47,162 bases of DNA from a virus: positions 1 through 47,162 of IMG/VR virus record IMGVR_UViG_3300019124_000097; one strand, given 5' to 3'. The first letter of the stretch is position 1; each line of letters opens with the position of its first letter. Under the pieces are notes generated by a model. That model searched no databases. It saw nothing but the letters and a program-made list of their open reading frames with translations, and was not told the origin of the DNA. This document shows, piece after piece, positions 16,681 to 23,260 of this stretch. The translations under genes were made by a program, and so were the position numbers.

Positions 16681-17077
16681 CGCCATCATCCCAGAGCCAG
16701 TCGCAGGTAACACACCTGCTGTGGTCGTTCTCGACTTCAGTCTTACGGTTCTCAGCGATATCGCAGGCATCTCTTGGGACAAACCTGTCCCCTTTTTCTT
16801 TAGCGCAAATCAAGATCGTAAACTCCATGCGCCCTGGCCCGAAGTAGCCGATTGGACGGTGCTGAACGCGATCAGCTTTGAAGCGGATCTCACCTAGACC
16901 TCCACCCGACAGGAGATCGAATGCCTCCCTCTTCCACTCCGGGCGGGGGCATTGCGCCAAGAATTCAATGCGTGCGTCAAAACGGGCTTGCACTGTGACT
17001 GTCTGAGCGTCGTACCATTCCTTAAGGACATCACGACCCCCACCCGTTTTGTACGCTCTGATCGTCCAGAGCCTCAT
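16664..17077 (-). CDS. higB: HigB/RelE-family toxin (phage Gp49-like)
   Basis: 137 aa. RDVLKEWYDAQTVTVQARFD, then EFLAQCPRPEWKREAFDLLS and LGEIRFKADRVQHRPIGYF give the RelE/HigB core (Lys/Arg-rich sheet, LGEIRF motif). Such toxins cut mRNA on the ribosome. The C-terminal tail is extended and acidic, ending WLWDDGDEEEV. Followed by the antitoxin with overlap. Low-GC flank and placement within the tail operon suggest late acquisition. Confidence 0.85.
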   Translation of the reverse strand: MRLWTIRAYKTGGGRDVLKEWYDAQTVTVQARFDARIEFLAQCPRPEWKREAFDLLSGGGLGEIRFKADRVQHRPIGYFGPGRMEFTILICAKEKGDRFVPRDACDIAENRKTEVENDHSRCVTCDWLWDDGDEEEV

Positions 17078-17488
17078 TCTTTATCTCAAATTTGCTATAT
17101 TACAAGTGGGAAGGAGGTTAGATTGTTCCAACAGTCTTGCACGAACTTGTGTTCGTCAATATCAGCCTCCGCTAGGTTGTGCTCTCCACGCGAATCCCCT
17201 CTGACACTAAACCTAGGATAGTTGTCTGGAATAAAAGGTAAATTCCTCTTTCTCACTTTCCGTCTTCTCGATCTCGTCACCTCTGCATTGACCTTAACGT
17301 TGTACAAAGCTCTCTAGTGGCGCTGCCTGGTTTGACCTCCATTCAGCCGGCCTTTCAGCCAGCCCTTCAGCCCATCATTGTCCTGTGCAGAGATTTTGCC
17401 GGGCCCATGTTCGAGATGATGAGGAACTCGCCGTCCATCGCCCGGATGATTGCCCGGAAGCGATGCCCAGGCCCTCTGACACTGAAGG
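17078..17488. other. Intergenic stretch between HigB and the tail chaperone
   Basis: About 410 bases without a convincing gene. AT-rich near 17085-17105, likely holding the HigB promoter (minus-strand TAATAT about 23 nt before the ATG; no clear -35). A perfect inverted repeat ACGAAC-TTGT-GTTCGT (17141-17156) is a candidate HigA operator. Short minus frames at 17095-17307, 17314-17496 and 17367-17504 were seen but not accepted. Confidence 0.5.
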
Positions 17489-18054
17489 CTAACCACGTAT
17501 CCATTCCGCGTGCCGAATGAGCATGTCGTCGAACTCCTCCGCCGTCAGAGGATCGACAGGCTCCTCCTCTACCGCATGGGCGCGGTTGTGCCCGTCGATG
17601 GCGGCGGCGAGTTCCCAAAGGCTCAGCTCGTCGACGGCTCGGGCTGTCCACCCAAGGGCGGCTCCGGATCCGTAAAGCTCGGAGAAGCGGAGCCGTCCGT
17701 CGCTGGGGCGGTCTCCTCCGGCTTCTGTTTTCCCACCGGATCTTCCGGATTGCCGAAGATCGCGGCCGAGAGGATGGCCTTGGCGGGGTTGACGCTCTCC
17801 GCAAGAGGACGCCCCTCGACATAGGTCCGGACAAGGCTCAGGGCCTTCAGAGGCTCCACTTTGCCGCCGATCAGACCCAAGCGGATCGTCTCCCGCAGGT
17901 CATCGACCCGCCATGTGCCATCGATGAGCCGGGCGAGGAGCGCATAGGGCCCGACGCCGGTCTTGTCCTGCAATTCGCGAAGCTGACCAATGGCAAGCCT
18001 GAAGGTGTACTCGCCATCCGCCCAATCGAACGAAACCGACGCGTCAGAACTCAT
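17489..18054 (-). CDS. Tail assembly chaperone G-T fusion made by -1 frameshift
   Basis: Predicted product of 109 codons of the upstream chaperone, a -1 slip at 17734-17728, and 79 further codons to TAG (17491-17489), about 188 aa in all. The T part reads SELYGSGAALGWTARAVDEL, then SLWELAAAIDGHNRAHAVEE and a C-terminal EEFDDMLIRHAEWIRG, which resembles the second chaperone of alphaproteobacterial gene-transfer-agent-type tails. The T frame has no start codon of its own in a suitable place, which supports frameshifting. Chaperones of this class coat the tape measure during tail assembly, as gpG/gpGT do in lambda. Confidence 0.8.
17623..18054 (-). CDS. Tail assembly chaperone G (GTA-family, TAC-like)
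   Basis: 143 aa; MSSDASVSFDWADGEYTFRL starts at an ATG that overlaps the tail-tube stop (ATGA). The core YTFRLAIGQLRELQDKTGVG and DGTWRVDDLRETIRLGLIGG is the pattern of the gene-transfer-agent family chaperone (Phage_TAC_11-like). The C-terminus (EDPVGKQKPEETAPATDGSA) is disordered. The slippery heptamer sits at codons 108-109. Confidence 0.88.
   Translation of the reverse strand: MSSDASVSFDWADGEYTFRLAIGQLRELQDKTGVGPYALLARLIDGTWRVDDLRETIRLGLIGGKVEPLKALSLVRTYVEGRPLAESVNPAKAILSAAIFGNPEDPVGKQKPEETAPATDGSASPSFTDPEPPLGGQPEPSTS
17728..17734 (-). promoter_or_regulatory. Slippery heptamer G_GGA_AAA for -1 frameshifting
   Basis: Minus-strand GGGAAAA, read in the zero frame as G GGA AAA, the X XXY YYZ form; lambda uses GGGAAAG at the same place. 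Slipping opens a 79-codon frame that ends at 17489. A short AG-rich stretch follows. Confidence 0.85.
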
Positions 18055-18491
18055 GTAGCGGCCACCCAGGTGATCTCGCCATCGTTCTGCAGCTCGATCT
18101 CGACGCCGACCTTTTCGCCGTTCTCGCCGGTCACGTTGAACGTCGTGCAGTGGAACTTGCCTTCCCAATGACCCCAGCCGGTGCCGCCATCAATGCGAAT
18201 GCGGCAGTTCTTGGATTCGGTTGAGAAGAAGAACGTGCGCCAGGTCGTGAGTGCCTCCCGGGCGAGCACGCCGGAGCCCGAGACTGTACCACTCAGGGCG
18301 GTCGTGACCCTCTCCACCCACTGCGGAGCGTCGGGATCGGCGCAGTCCGGAACCTGGGTATCGTTGGTCTCTTTCGAGAAGTTGATGCCGCGGGAGGTGA
18401 GACCGCAGGGAGCGGCAAACACTTCGGGATCGGCACCGTCACCGATCAGGATGAGCAGCTTCGCTGCCGACACAGTGGTAGGCTTTGCCAT
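18051..18491 (-). CDS. Major tail protein (tail tube)
   Basis: 146 aa, beginning MAKPTTVSAAKLLILIGDGA. Pattern of a siphovirus tube protein: N-terminal arm, FAAPCGLTSRGINFSKETND, a long beta-strand region and the C-terminal VGVEIELQNDGEITWVAAT. Copies stack into the tube. The position just before the frameshifted chaperones is that of lambda V, and the stop overlaps the next start. Confidence 0.85.
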   Translation of the reverse strand: MAKPTTVSAAKLLILIGDGADPEVFAAPCGLTSRGINFSKETNDTQVPDCADPDAPQWVERVTTALSGTVSGSGVLAREALTTWRTFFFSTESKNCRIRIDGGTGWGHWEGKFHCTTFNVTGENGEKVGVEIELQNDGEITWVAAT

Positions 18492-18512
18492 CGTAGGTTC
18501 TCCTGGCTGGGT

Positions 18513-18917
18513 TTAGACGCGCTCGATGAGCGCCCGGAAGCTGATGCGAGCGCGGGTCAGCAACCCGTCGCCGCCGTCCCCGATCTGGGTGTCACGGTGG
18601 CGAAGTTCGATAAGTGCGTAAGGCTCATCGAGAGGAATGTCCTGCTCATGCAGCGCATCGCGGATAAGGCTTGCGATCTGCGAGGCCTGAACCTTGCCCG
18701 GAACATCGGACCAGACATCGACATCCCCATAGACCTCCCAGGCGTCCCCGCACGACGTGCTGTCATCTATCTCCTGGAACTGCCGCAGGTGGACATAAGG
18801 CAGGGTTTCGCCGGCCTTCACCCGGTCAAGGACGCGGGCTCCGACGAGAGCCTGCAGAGGCGCGGTATCGCGCAGCGTGGTGTTGATGCCCTTCTGCAGA
18901 GCAAGAGCTGCGCTCAT
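18513..18917 (-). CDS. Tail terminator / DUF3168 protein
   Basis: 134 aa. ALQKGINTTLRDTAPLQALV at the N-terminus, then LPYVHLRQFQEIDDSTSCGD and DVWSDVPGKVQASQIASLIR fit DUF3168 proteins, which cap the tail tube and join it to the connector. Lies directly upstream of the tube gene and overlaps the gp10-like gene by 4 bases. Confidence 0.87.
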   Translation of the reverse strand: MSAALALQKGINTTLRDTAPLQALVGARVLDRVKAGETLPYVHLRQFQEIDDSTSCGDAWEVYGDVDVWSDVPGKVQASQIASLIRDALHEQDIPLDEPYALIELRHRDTQIGDGGDGLLTRARISFRALIERV

Positions 18918-19423
18918 TCGGAGGCAACCTTCTTGATGGCCTGTTTCGTAGCCCGGGTGATCCGGCCCTTGACGCGCCGGCGCAAGGCCCGATAGGCGGG
19001 ATAGAAGAACGGCCGCGGCTTGGCGCCGGGATGCGAGACGCTCTCGATCATGCGGCCATAGACGTTCAGGAGCCCACCAGGGCGCTTGGGCCGGATCTCG
19101 TGCGGGGCCGTGCCGAACTCGACCAGGCGGGCATACCAGGCCTTGTCATCACCGGCGACGATGTGAACGGTCAGATCAGGATCGTTGCCCTCTGCCGCAC
19201 TCGCGCTCATCCCGCGGACGTTCGCGTTCTCCGGCGTGTAGCTCCCCTTCACCGCGCGAATGGAGTTCCGCAGATCGCCGCTCTGCTTGGGGGCGAGCTG
19301 CTTCTGTAAGGAAACGATGTCGTTCGCACCGGCTTCGATGGCAGTTGCAATGTCCTTGCGGATCGCCTGGGGAATGGCGGCCATCTTCTTGAGAAGCCGC
19401 TCCCGGCCGCCGATCTTGCTCAC
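18914..19423 (-). CDS. HK97 gp10-like head-tail protein
   Basis: About 169 aa from a GTG start that overlaps the previous stop (GTGA) and has GGGAGG 6 nt before it. SKIGGRERLLKKMAAIPQAI at the N-terminus, LAPKQSGDLRNSIRAVKG, YARLVEFGTAPHEIRPKRPG and a C-terminus PGAKPRPFFYPAYRALRRRV are the usual HK97-gp10 features. It helps join tail and head. Confidence 0.9.
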   Translation of the reverse strand: MSKIGGRERLLKKMAAIPQAIRKDIATAIEAGANDIVSLQKQLAPKQSGDLRNSIRAVKGSYTPENANVRGMSASAAEGNDPDLTVHIVAGDDKAWYARLVEFGTAPHEIRPKRPGGLLNVYGRMIESVSHPGAKPRPFFYPAYRALRRRVKGRITRATKQAIKKVASE

Positions 19424-19758
19424 GCGGGGCCTCCCGCCGTGCACATCATCGTGATGTATTCGCACCGGCGCTCCATATCGGCCGCTGTCTCGATGTTGTA
19501 GATCGTCCCGCTCCGGGCATCGACGGCCCGCCATTCAGGCGTGATCGTCGCGGTCTGAGAGTCGTAGCGGACGATTATCAAGGCAGGCTGGATGCCCTGC
19601 AGCCGGGAAGCGATGACCTGTTCCGAACCCTTGAGAGGCCGGATCTCGGCTGCCCGCTCGAATTGGACAGCCCAATCCGAGACGGTGTTGCCATAGCCAT
19701 CATCGGCATCCGCCCGTTTCTCGAAGCGGATGCGATCGCGCAGGGCGCCTGCAGGCAT
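19420..19758 (-). CDS. Head closure protein (head-tail adaptor)
   Basis: 112 aa. MPAGALRDRIRFEKRADADD and YGNTVSDW, then AEIRPLKGSEQVIASRLQG, give the phage head-tail joining family (SPP1 gp16-like). The start overlaps the stop of the gene before (TGATG). Position between connector and gp10-like genes fits. Confidence 0.9.
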   Translation of the reverse strand: MPAGALRDRIRFEKRADADDGYGNTVSDWAVQFERAAEIRPLKGSEQVIASRLQGIQPALIIVRYDSQTATITPEWRAVDARSGTIYNIETAADMERRCEYITMMCTAGGPA

Positions 19759-19946
19759 CAGCCTTTGGCCTTCGCCTTGGGCTCGGTCTGAGCCGGGGCA
19801 GCTTCGCCTTCAAGCACGCCGGCAGCCTTCGCAGCCTCGTAATGGGCTTCGGGGATCAGGCCCTCAAAGCCCTTCTTGTAGGCGACCTCTCTGCCGAAAC
19901 CGATGCGGTAGTCGTAGTCAGTCGCGAACTTTGCCTTCTGTGCCAT
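19758..19946 (-). CDS. Small phage protein near the connector genes
   Basis: 62 aa, starting at MAQKAKFATDYDYRIGFGRE. C-terminal part Ala/Lys/Glu-rich with a basic tail (KAKAKG). Not recognised. It is tightly packed between the gene at 19948 and the head-closure gene, so it is likely translated, perhaps as a small structural accessory. Upstream in-frame codons lack phage-like composition. Confidence 0.7.
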   Translation of the reverse strand: MAQKAKFATDYDYRIGFGREVAYKKGFEGLIPEAHYEAAKAAGVLEGEAAPAQTEPKAKAKG

Positions 19947-19947
19947 G

Positions 19948-20313
19948 TCAGGCTCCTCTGCTGATGGTGCGAGCGACCTCGAGAAACGACACGCCTGCGG
20001 CATTGGCGAACCGCTGGATCGCGAGCACGGCCGCTTCCTCGAGGTAGTGGATCTCTGTTGCCGGGGCCCCGCTTGCCACATCCCGAAGTGTTGGGGAGCA
20101 AGGCAGGCCGAGCCAGTAGGCGAGCAGGGAATGGGTCAGGTCGTGATCGCGGTTCATCGCGGCGGCGTCCCGGTATCCGAGGCCCTTGGCGGTTTCTGCC
20201 TGCCCGGGCTGCTCGGCATGATGGGCATGAACTTCCCTGCCGTCCGCAAAGCGCGTGACGGTGTAGCCGTCGTGCGTGGTGACGGTCACGAAGCCGAGGC
20301 GGACAGGCATCAT
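19948..20313 (-). CDS. Conserved phage protein, connector region
   Basis: About 121 aa; ATG at 20313 overlaps the previous stop (ATGA). Contains MNRDHDLTHSLLAYWLGLPC followed by SPTLRDVASG, a phrase I have seen in uncharacterised phage proteins near connector genes. His/Asp pairs suggest possible metal binding but no known active site was seen. Function unknown. Confidence 0.75.
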   Translation of the reverse strand: MMPVRLGFVTVTTHDGYTVTRFADGREVHAHHAEQPGQAETAKGLGYRDAAAMNRDHDLTHSLLAYWLGLPCSPTLRDVASGAPATEIHYLEEAAVLAIQRFANAAGVSFLEVARTISRGA

Positions 20314-20606
20314 GCTATCGCTGGATCTCGGTGGCGGCTCAACAGCCTTGCAACCGGCCCCTCGGGAGCGAGATAGTCTCCCCCTCCAGCGCCATCCCGA
20401 TCGTCGAACAAAGCTGTCAACACAAGCAGGATTGCGGCCTGAACGGTCTTGGGGACCGTCGTCTCGGTCCATCCATGATCGGGCTTCTTGAGATAATCGA
20501 TCACGATCTCTTCTGCTTGCTGGATCTTCATCTCAAGATCATCGTCCTGATCGTCGTGGTCGATCCGAAGATGGTTCTTCGCCTGCTCTTTAGTGATGAG
20601 TGCCAT
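20310..20606 (-). CDS. Head-tail connector (gp6-like)
   Basis: 98 aa. MALITKEQAKNHLRIDHDDQ, DDDLEMKIQQAEEIVIDYLK, then PKTVQAAILLVLTALFDDRD: the classic phage gp6-like connector fold in length and motif order. Forms the ring under the portal. Starts 2 nt beyond the stop of the collagen-like gene. Confidence 0.93.
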   Translation of the reverse strand: MALITKEQAKNHLRIDHDDQDDDLEMKIQQAEEIVIDYLKKPDHGWTETTVPKTVQAAILLVLTALFDDRDGAGGGDYLAPEGPVARLLSRHRDPAIA

Positions 20607-20607
20607 A

Positions 20608-21600
20608 TCAGGCGACCTTTCCCGGTACGCCAACGCGCACCGGCTCTTTCGGCTTGGCTTCCTTCATCACTCCATCGCGGCCATCCCTGCCCTTCTTTAC
20701 GGCGAGGCGCCAATCCCCTCCCTCTCCCGGCTTAGCGGTGGTTTCCTTCTGAGCGATCCAGAACGAACCGCCCCATGTGGCGCCATCGCCAGCGGAATAG
20801 GTCTTACCCTCGGTGTAGATCCCGCGGTCGATCACAACAGGGAGGGTAAAGGCGAACTCCTTGACGCGCTCGCCCTTGGTGAACTTCAGGGTGACGGTCT
20901 TCTCGCCGTCATAGGAGGCTTCCAAATCGTCGAACCCGACGCCATCGGCCCCATCCTTGCCCGGCGCCCCGTCCTTGCCAACCACAGGACCGAGGTTCCG
21001 TGTCTCTCCGTTGGTCAGGGTTATGACGAGCTCGCCGGCCCGGTCGATGATTGCACCTGCAAGTCCAACGCCATCCTTGCCATCCTTACCGTCAACTCCG
21101 TCTCTCGGCACAGGGATCGCCGAGACGGCCCTTTCAACCGCCGCAGATACCATCCTCTGCACTTCGGCAGGATCAACGCTCACGCCGTCCCTGCCAGGTA
21201 GGCCGTCCTTCGGCTTGGGAAGCTCGCTAACTCGCTTTTCGACCTCGGTGGCGATCAGAGGGGCCACATCCTCGATAGTGACGCTCTTGCCGTCCTGGGG
21301 CGCCGGAATGGCAGCGACGGCCTTCTGGACTTCGTCGGCGACCAACGCGGGGATGTCGGGCAGCGGCTCGGGGTACGGAATGGCCTCAATGGCAGTCTTC
21401 AGCCCAGCGACTTCGTCGGCGATGATCTGCCGGACCTCGCCTAAGTCGGCGTCCTTGCCCGGAGCGCCATCTTTCGGCACTGGCAAGTCGTTCAAACGCT
21501 TCTCCAGCCTGGCAATGCGACCCTCGAAGGCCTCGAACGATTTGTCGACGTAGGCTTTGACTGCATCAAACCCGGCGTCGAAGGCTTCCTGGAGATCCAT
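20608..21600 (-). CDS. Collagen-like fibre protein with CBM-like domain
   Basis: 330 aa from MDLQEAFDAGFDAVKAYVDK (TGATG overlap with the portal stop). Alternating helical coils and collagen-like stretches: KDGAPGKDADLG, GLPGRDGVSVDP, DGVDGKDGKDGVG, GKDGAPGKDGADGVG. Near the C-terminus GIYTEGKTYSAGDGATWGGS, FWIAQKETTAKPG and WRLAVKKGRDGRDG resemble a carbohydrate-binding (CBM5/12-like) module. Encoded between portal and connector, so it may form head or neck whiskers that bind sugars. Role inferred. Confidence 0.8.
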   Translation of the reverse strand: MDLQEAFDAGFDAVKAYVDKSFEAFEGRIARLEKRLNDLPVPKDGAPGKDADLGEVRQIIADEVAGLKTAIEAIPYPEPLPDIPALVADEVQKAVAAIPAPQDGKSVTIEDVAPLIATEVEKRVSELPKPKDGLPGRDGVSVDPAEVQRMVSAAVERAVSAIPVPRDGVDGKDGKDGVGLAGAIIDRAGELVITLTNGETRNLGPVVGKDGAPGKDGADGVGFDDLEASYDGEKTVTLKFTKGERVKEFAFTLPVVIDRGIYTEGKTYSAGDGATWGGSFWIAQKETTAKPGEGGDWRLAVKKGRDGRDGVMKEAKPKEPVRVGVPGKVA

Positions 21601-22955
21601 CAGGCGGCTACCTTCTGTTCGTATCGACCGGCCCATTTGATCTTCACATTGATCGGGGTCACTGCCTTCAAAGGCTCAGTGTCGCTCCCTGCCAGCTGTG
21701 TAGGATCCTTCCCGAATGGATCCTCTTGGGCGTCTCGCTTCGCCAGGGCCTCAAGGCTATAGTTCTGCTGCTGCAGATACGGGCTGTTGCCACCCGCTAC
21801 CGGCTTCAAGTCAAGCCGCTTTCGGGCTTCGTTGGGCGCTTTGATGCCGGCTCCAACGGCTTCCTTCTCGGCATTGATCAGAGCCGTGGTGTCCATCCTC
21901 AGAAGGTTGTCGACGTCGAACTCCGTGCCGATATTCTCGCCCATGCCGAGGCCTTCATCGAGACACAGCTCGATAGCTTCGATCAGAACCTGAAGGCATT
22001 GCGAGTAGTACTCAATGTTCAGCGCCTGAACGTTGTTATAGGTGGGCATGGAGCCCACGCCGATCTTGTAGGGCGGGACATGGTAGGTCGAGCAGACGAC
22101 CTCGGCCGTCCACTTGAGCTGCTCGATGAGCTGCGAGTCGACAGCCTTCGCCTTCATGGCCTCATACTTCAGGCCATCACCCAGAACCGCGACCTTCCCT
22201 GAGTTCTTCCCGGAGAAATTCGTCTCCCAATGTTCTTTCAGGCGCTTGGCTGTCTCATCGCTGATGGCCGCCGGCGCTGTTAGGATGCCGCCTGGCTGAG
22301 CTCCGTTCTGGAAGAAGGTCGTGCTGTCGTTCTGGATCGCGAGGCCATGGGTAGCTGCGAGCCCGCCGGCGAAGATCGGAGAAAGGCCAACAAGCGGATG
22401 GTAGAAGCAGTTGAAACGGTCGTGGATGATTTCGCGGGCCGGCACCGTCACAGATTCCGGCAGCCCCGCAAGATTATCCGTCCTGAGCTGGTAGAACACG
22501 CTGCCGTCATCGGCCACGAGGGGCGTTACGAGGGTCCAGTCCAGCACATAGAGCGCCTTGACGACCCCGCGGCCGTCCCTTTGCTTCAGAATGACCGCAT
22601 TGCCACGCTGGAGCTTCGATAGGACCCAACTTTCCATGAACTGGATCCGGTTCTGGAAGTGATTGGGCTTCCGCAGAACGGGGGAATAGGCCGGGTTAGT
22701 CGTCTCCGACCAAATCCCGTTTTCGTCCTTCTGAACCAGCTTGATCCGGAGCTTCGAGATATCCGAGGCGATCAGGGTACGGCAGGCAAAATCGGCATGG
22801 TTCGACAGAACGTCGTCGTACCGGATTTCGACGTTCGTTTGCCACGCGCCGGCAAATGCCTCAAGGATGCGGTACCAGCCCCGGCTCTGCGAGACCGGCG
22901 CGACCGCCTTCTCCTCCGCCCTAGCGCGGGATATGTTCAGGCCCAGAAGGCGCAT
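21600..22955 (-). CDS. Portal protein (HK97 family)
   Basis: 451 aa. AFAGAWQTNVEIRYDDVLSN, ACRTLIASDISKLRIKLVQK, ILKQRDGRGVVKALYVLDWT, GLSPIFAGGLAATHGLAIQN and YHVPPYKIGVGSMPTYNNVQ are typical of HK97-like portals. Dodecameric gate for DNA. Start MRLLGLNISRARAEE follows a small gene with a 3-nt gap. The disordered C-terminal tail (about 405-451) is usual. Confidence 0.95.
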   Translation of the reverse strand: MRLLGLNISRARAEEKAVAPVSQSRGWYRILEAFAGAWQTNVEIRYDDVLSNHADFACRTLIASDISKLRIKLVQKDENGIWSETTNPAYSPVLRKPNHFQNRIQFMESWVLSKLQRGNAVILKQRDGRGVVKALYVLDWTLVTPLVADDGSVFYQLRTDNLAGLPESVTVPAREIIHDRFNCFYHPLVGLSPIFAGGLAATHGLAIQNDSTTFFQNGAQPGGILTAPAAISDETAKRLKEHWETNFSGKNSGKVAVLGDGLKYEAMKAKAVDSQLIEQLKWTAEVVCSTYHVPPYKIGVGSMPTYNNVQALNIEYYSQCLQVLIEAIELCLDEGLGMGENIGTEFDVDNLLRMDTTALINAEKEAVGAGIKAPNEARKRLDLKPVAGGNSPYLQQQNYSLEALAKRDAQEDPFGKDPTQLAGSDTEPLKAVTPINVKIKWAGRYEQKVAA

Positions 22956-22958
22956 TGA

Positions 22959-23195
22959 TCAGGCCTTCGCTTCGGCAATCTTGGCTTTGAGGGTCTCGGC
23001 ATCCCAGCCGTGATAAGGCCTCTTTCCGATGACGCTCTGATACTCCTCACGGAGAGCCTTCATCTCCTCTTCCGGGTCTGGAGCCGGATGTGCAGCCTGC
23101 ATATCGCGACGGCCATAACCCAGCTCGCCGAGAATGCGGGCATAGCGGGGATCTTGAGCCCGAAGCGCACGATCCATGTAGCTCAGAGATTTCAT
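22959..23195 (-). CDS. Small phage protein between capsid and portal
   Basis: 78 aa. SLSYMDRALRAQDPRYARIL, GELGYGRRD, and a C-terminal GKRPYHGWDAETLKAKIAEA that recalls HeH/SAP-type small helical motifs. Placed after the capsid and before the portal gene, with AGGAGGCC upstream. May bind DNA or capsid; no function known. Confidence 0.78.
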   Translation of the reverse strand: MKSLSYMDRALRAQDPRYARILGELGYGRRDMQAAHPAPDPEEEMKALREEYQSVIGKRPYHGWDAETLKAKIAEAKA

Positions 23196-23213
23196 GACGG
23201 CCTCCTATGAGGA

Positions 23214-23241
23214 AGCCGGCCGCAAGTGATCGCGGCCGGCT
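23214..23241 (-). other. Strong hairpin after the capsid gene
   Basis: Perfect 10-bp stem AGCCGGCCGC/GCGGCCGGCT with an 8-nt loop, between the capsid stop and the next gene. No T run follows, so mRNA stabilisation or processing is more likely than termination. Confidence 0.65.
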
Positions 23242-23260
23242 ATGGTGTTAAGGCTACCGA

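Noticed and set aside
17095-17307. 70-codon minus frame upstream of HigB
   Set aside because: Composition is atypical, no ribosome site, and it covers the likely toxin promoter and an inverted repeat.
17367-17834. Minus-strand frame of 155 codons after the first tail chaperone
   Set aside because: The first two thirds are Arg/Pro-rich shadow of the chaperone genes. Its last 45 codons (from ATG 17504) look more protein-like, but there is no ribosome site or known family; the -1 frame, not this one, carries the second chaperone.
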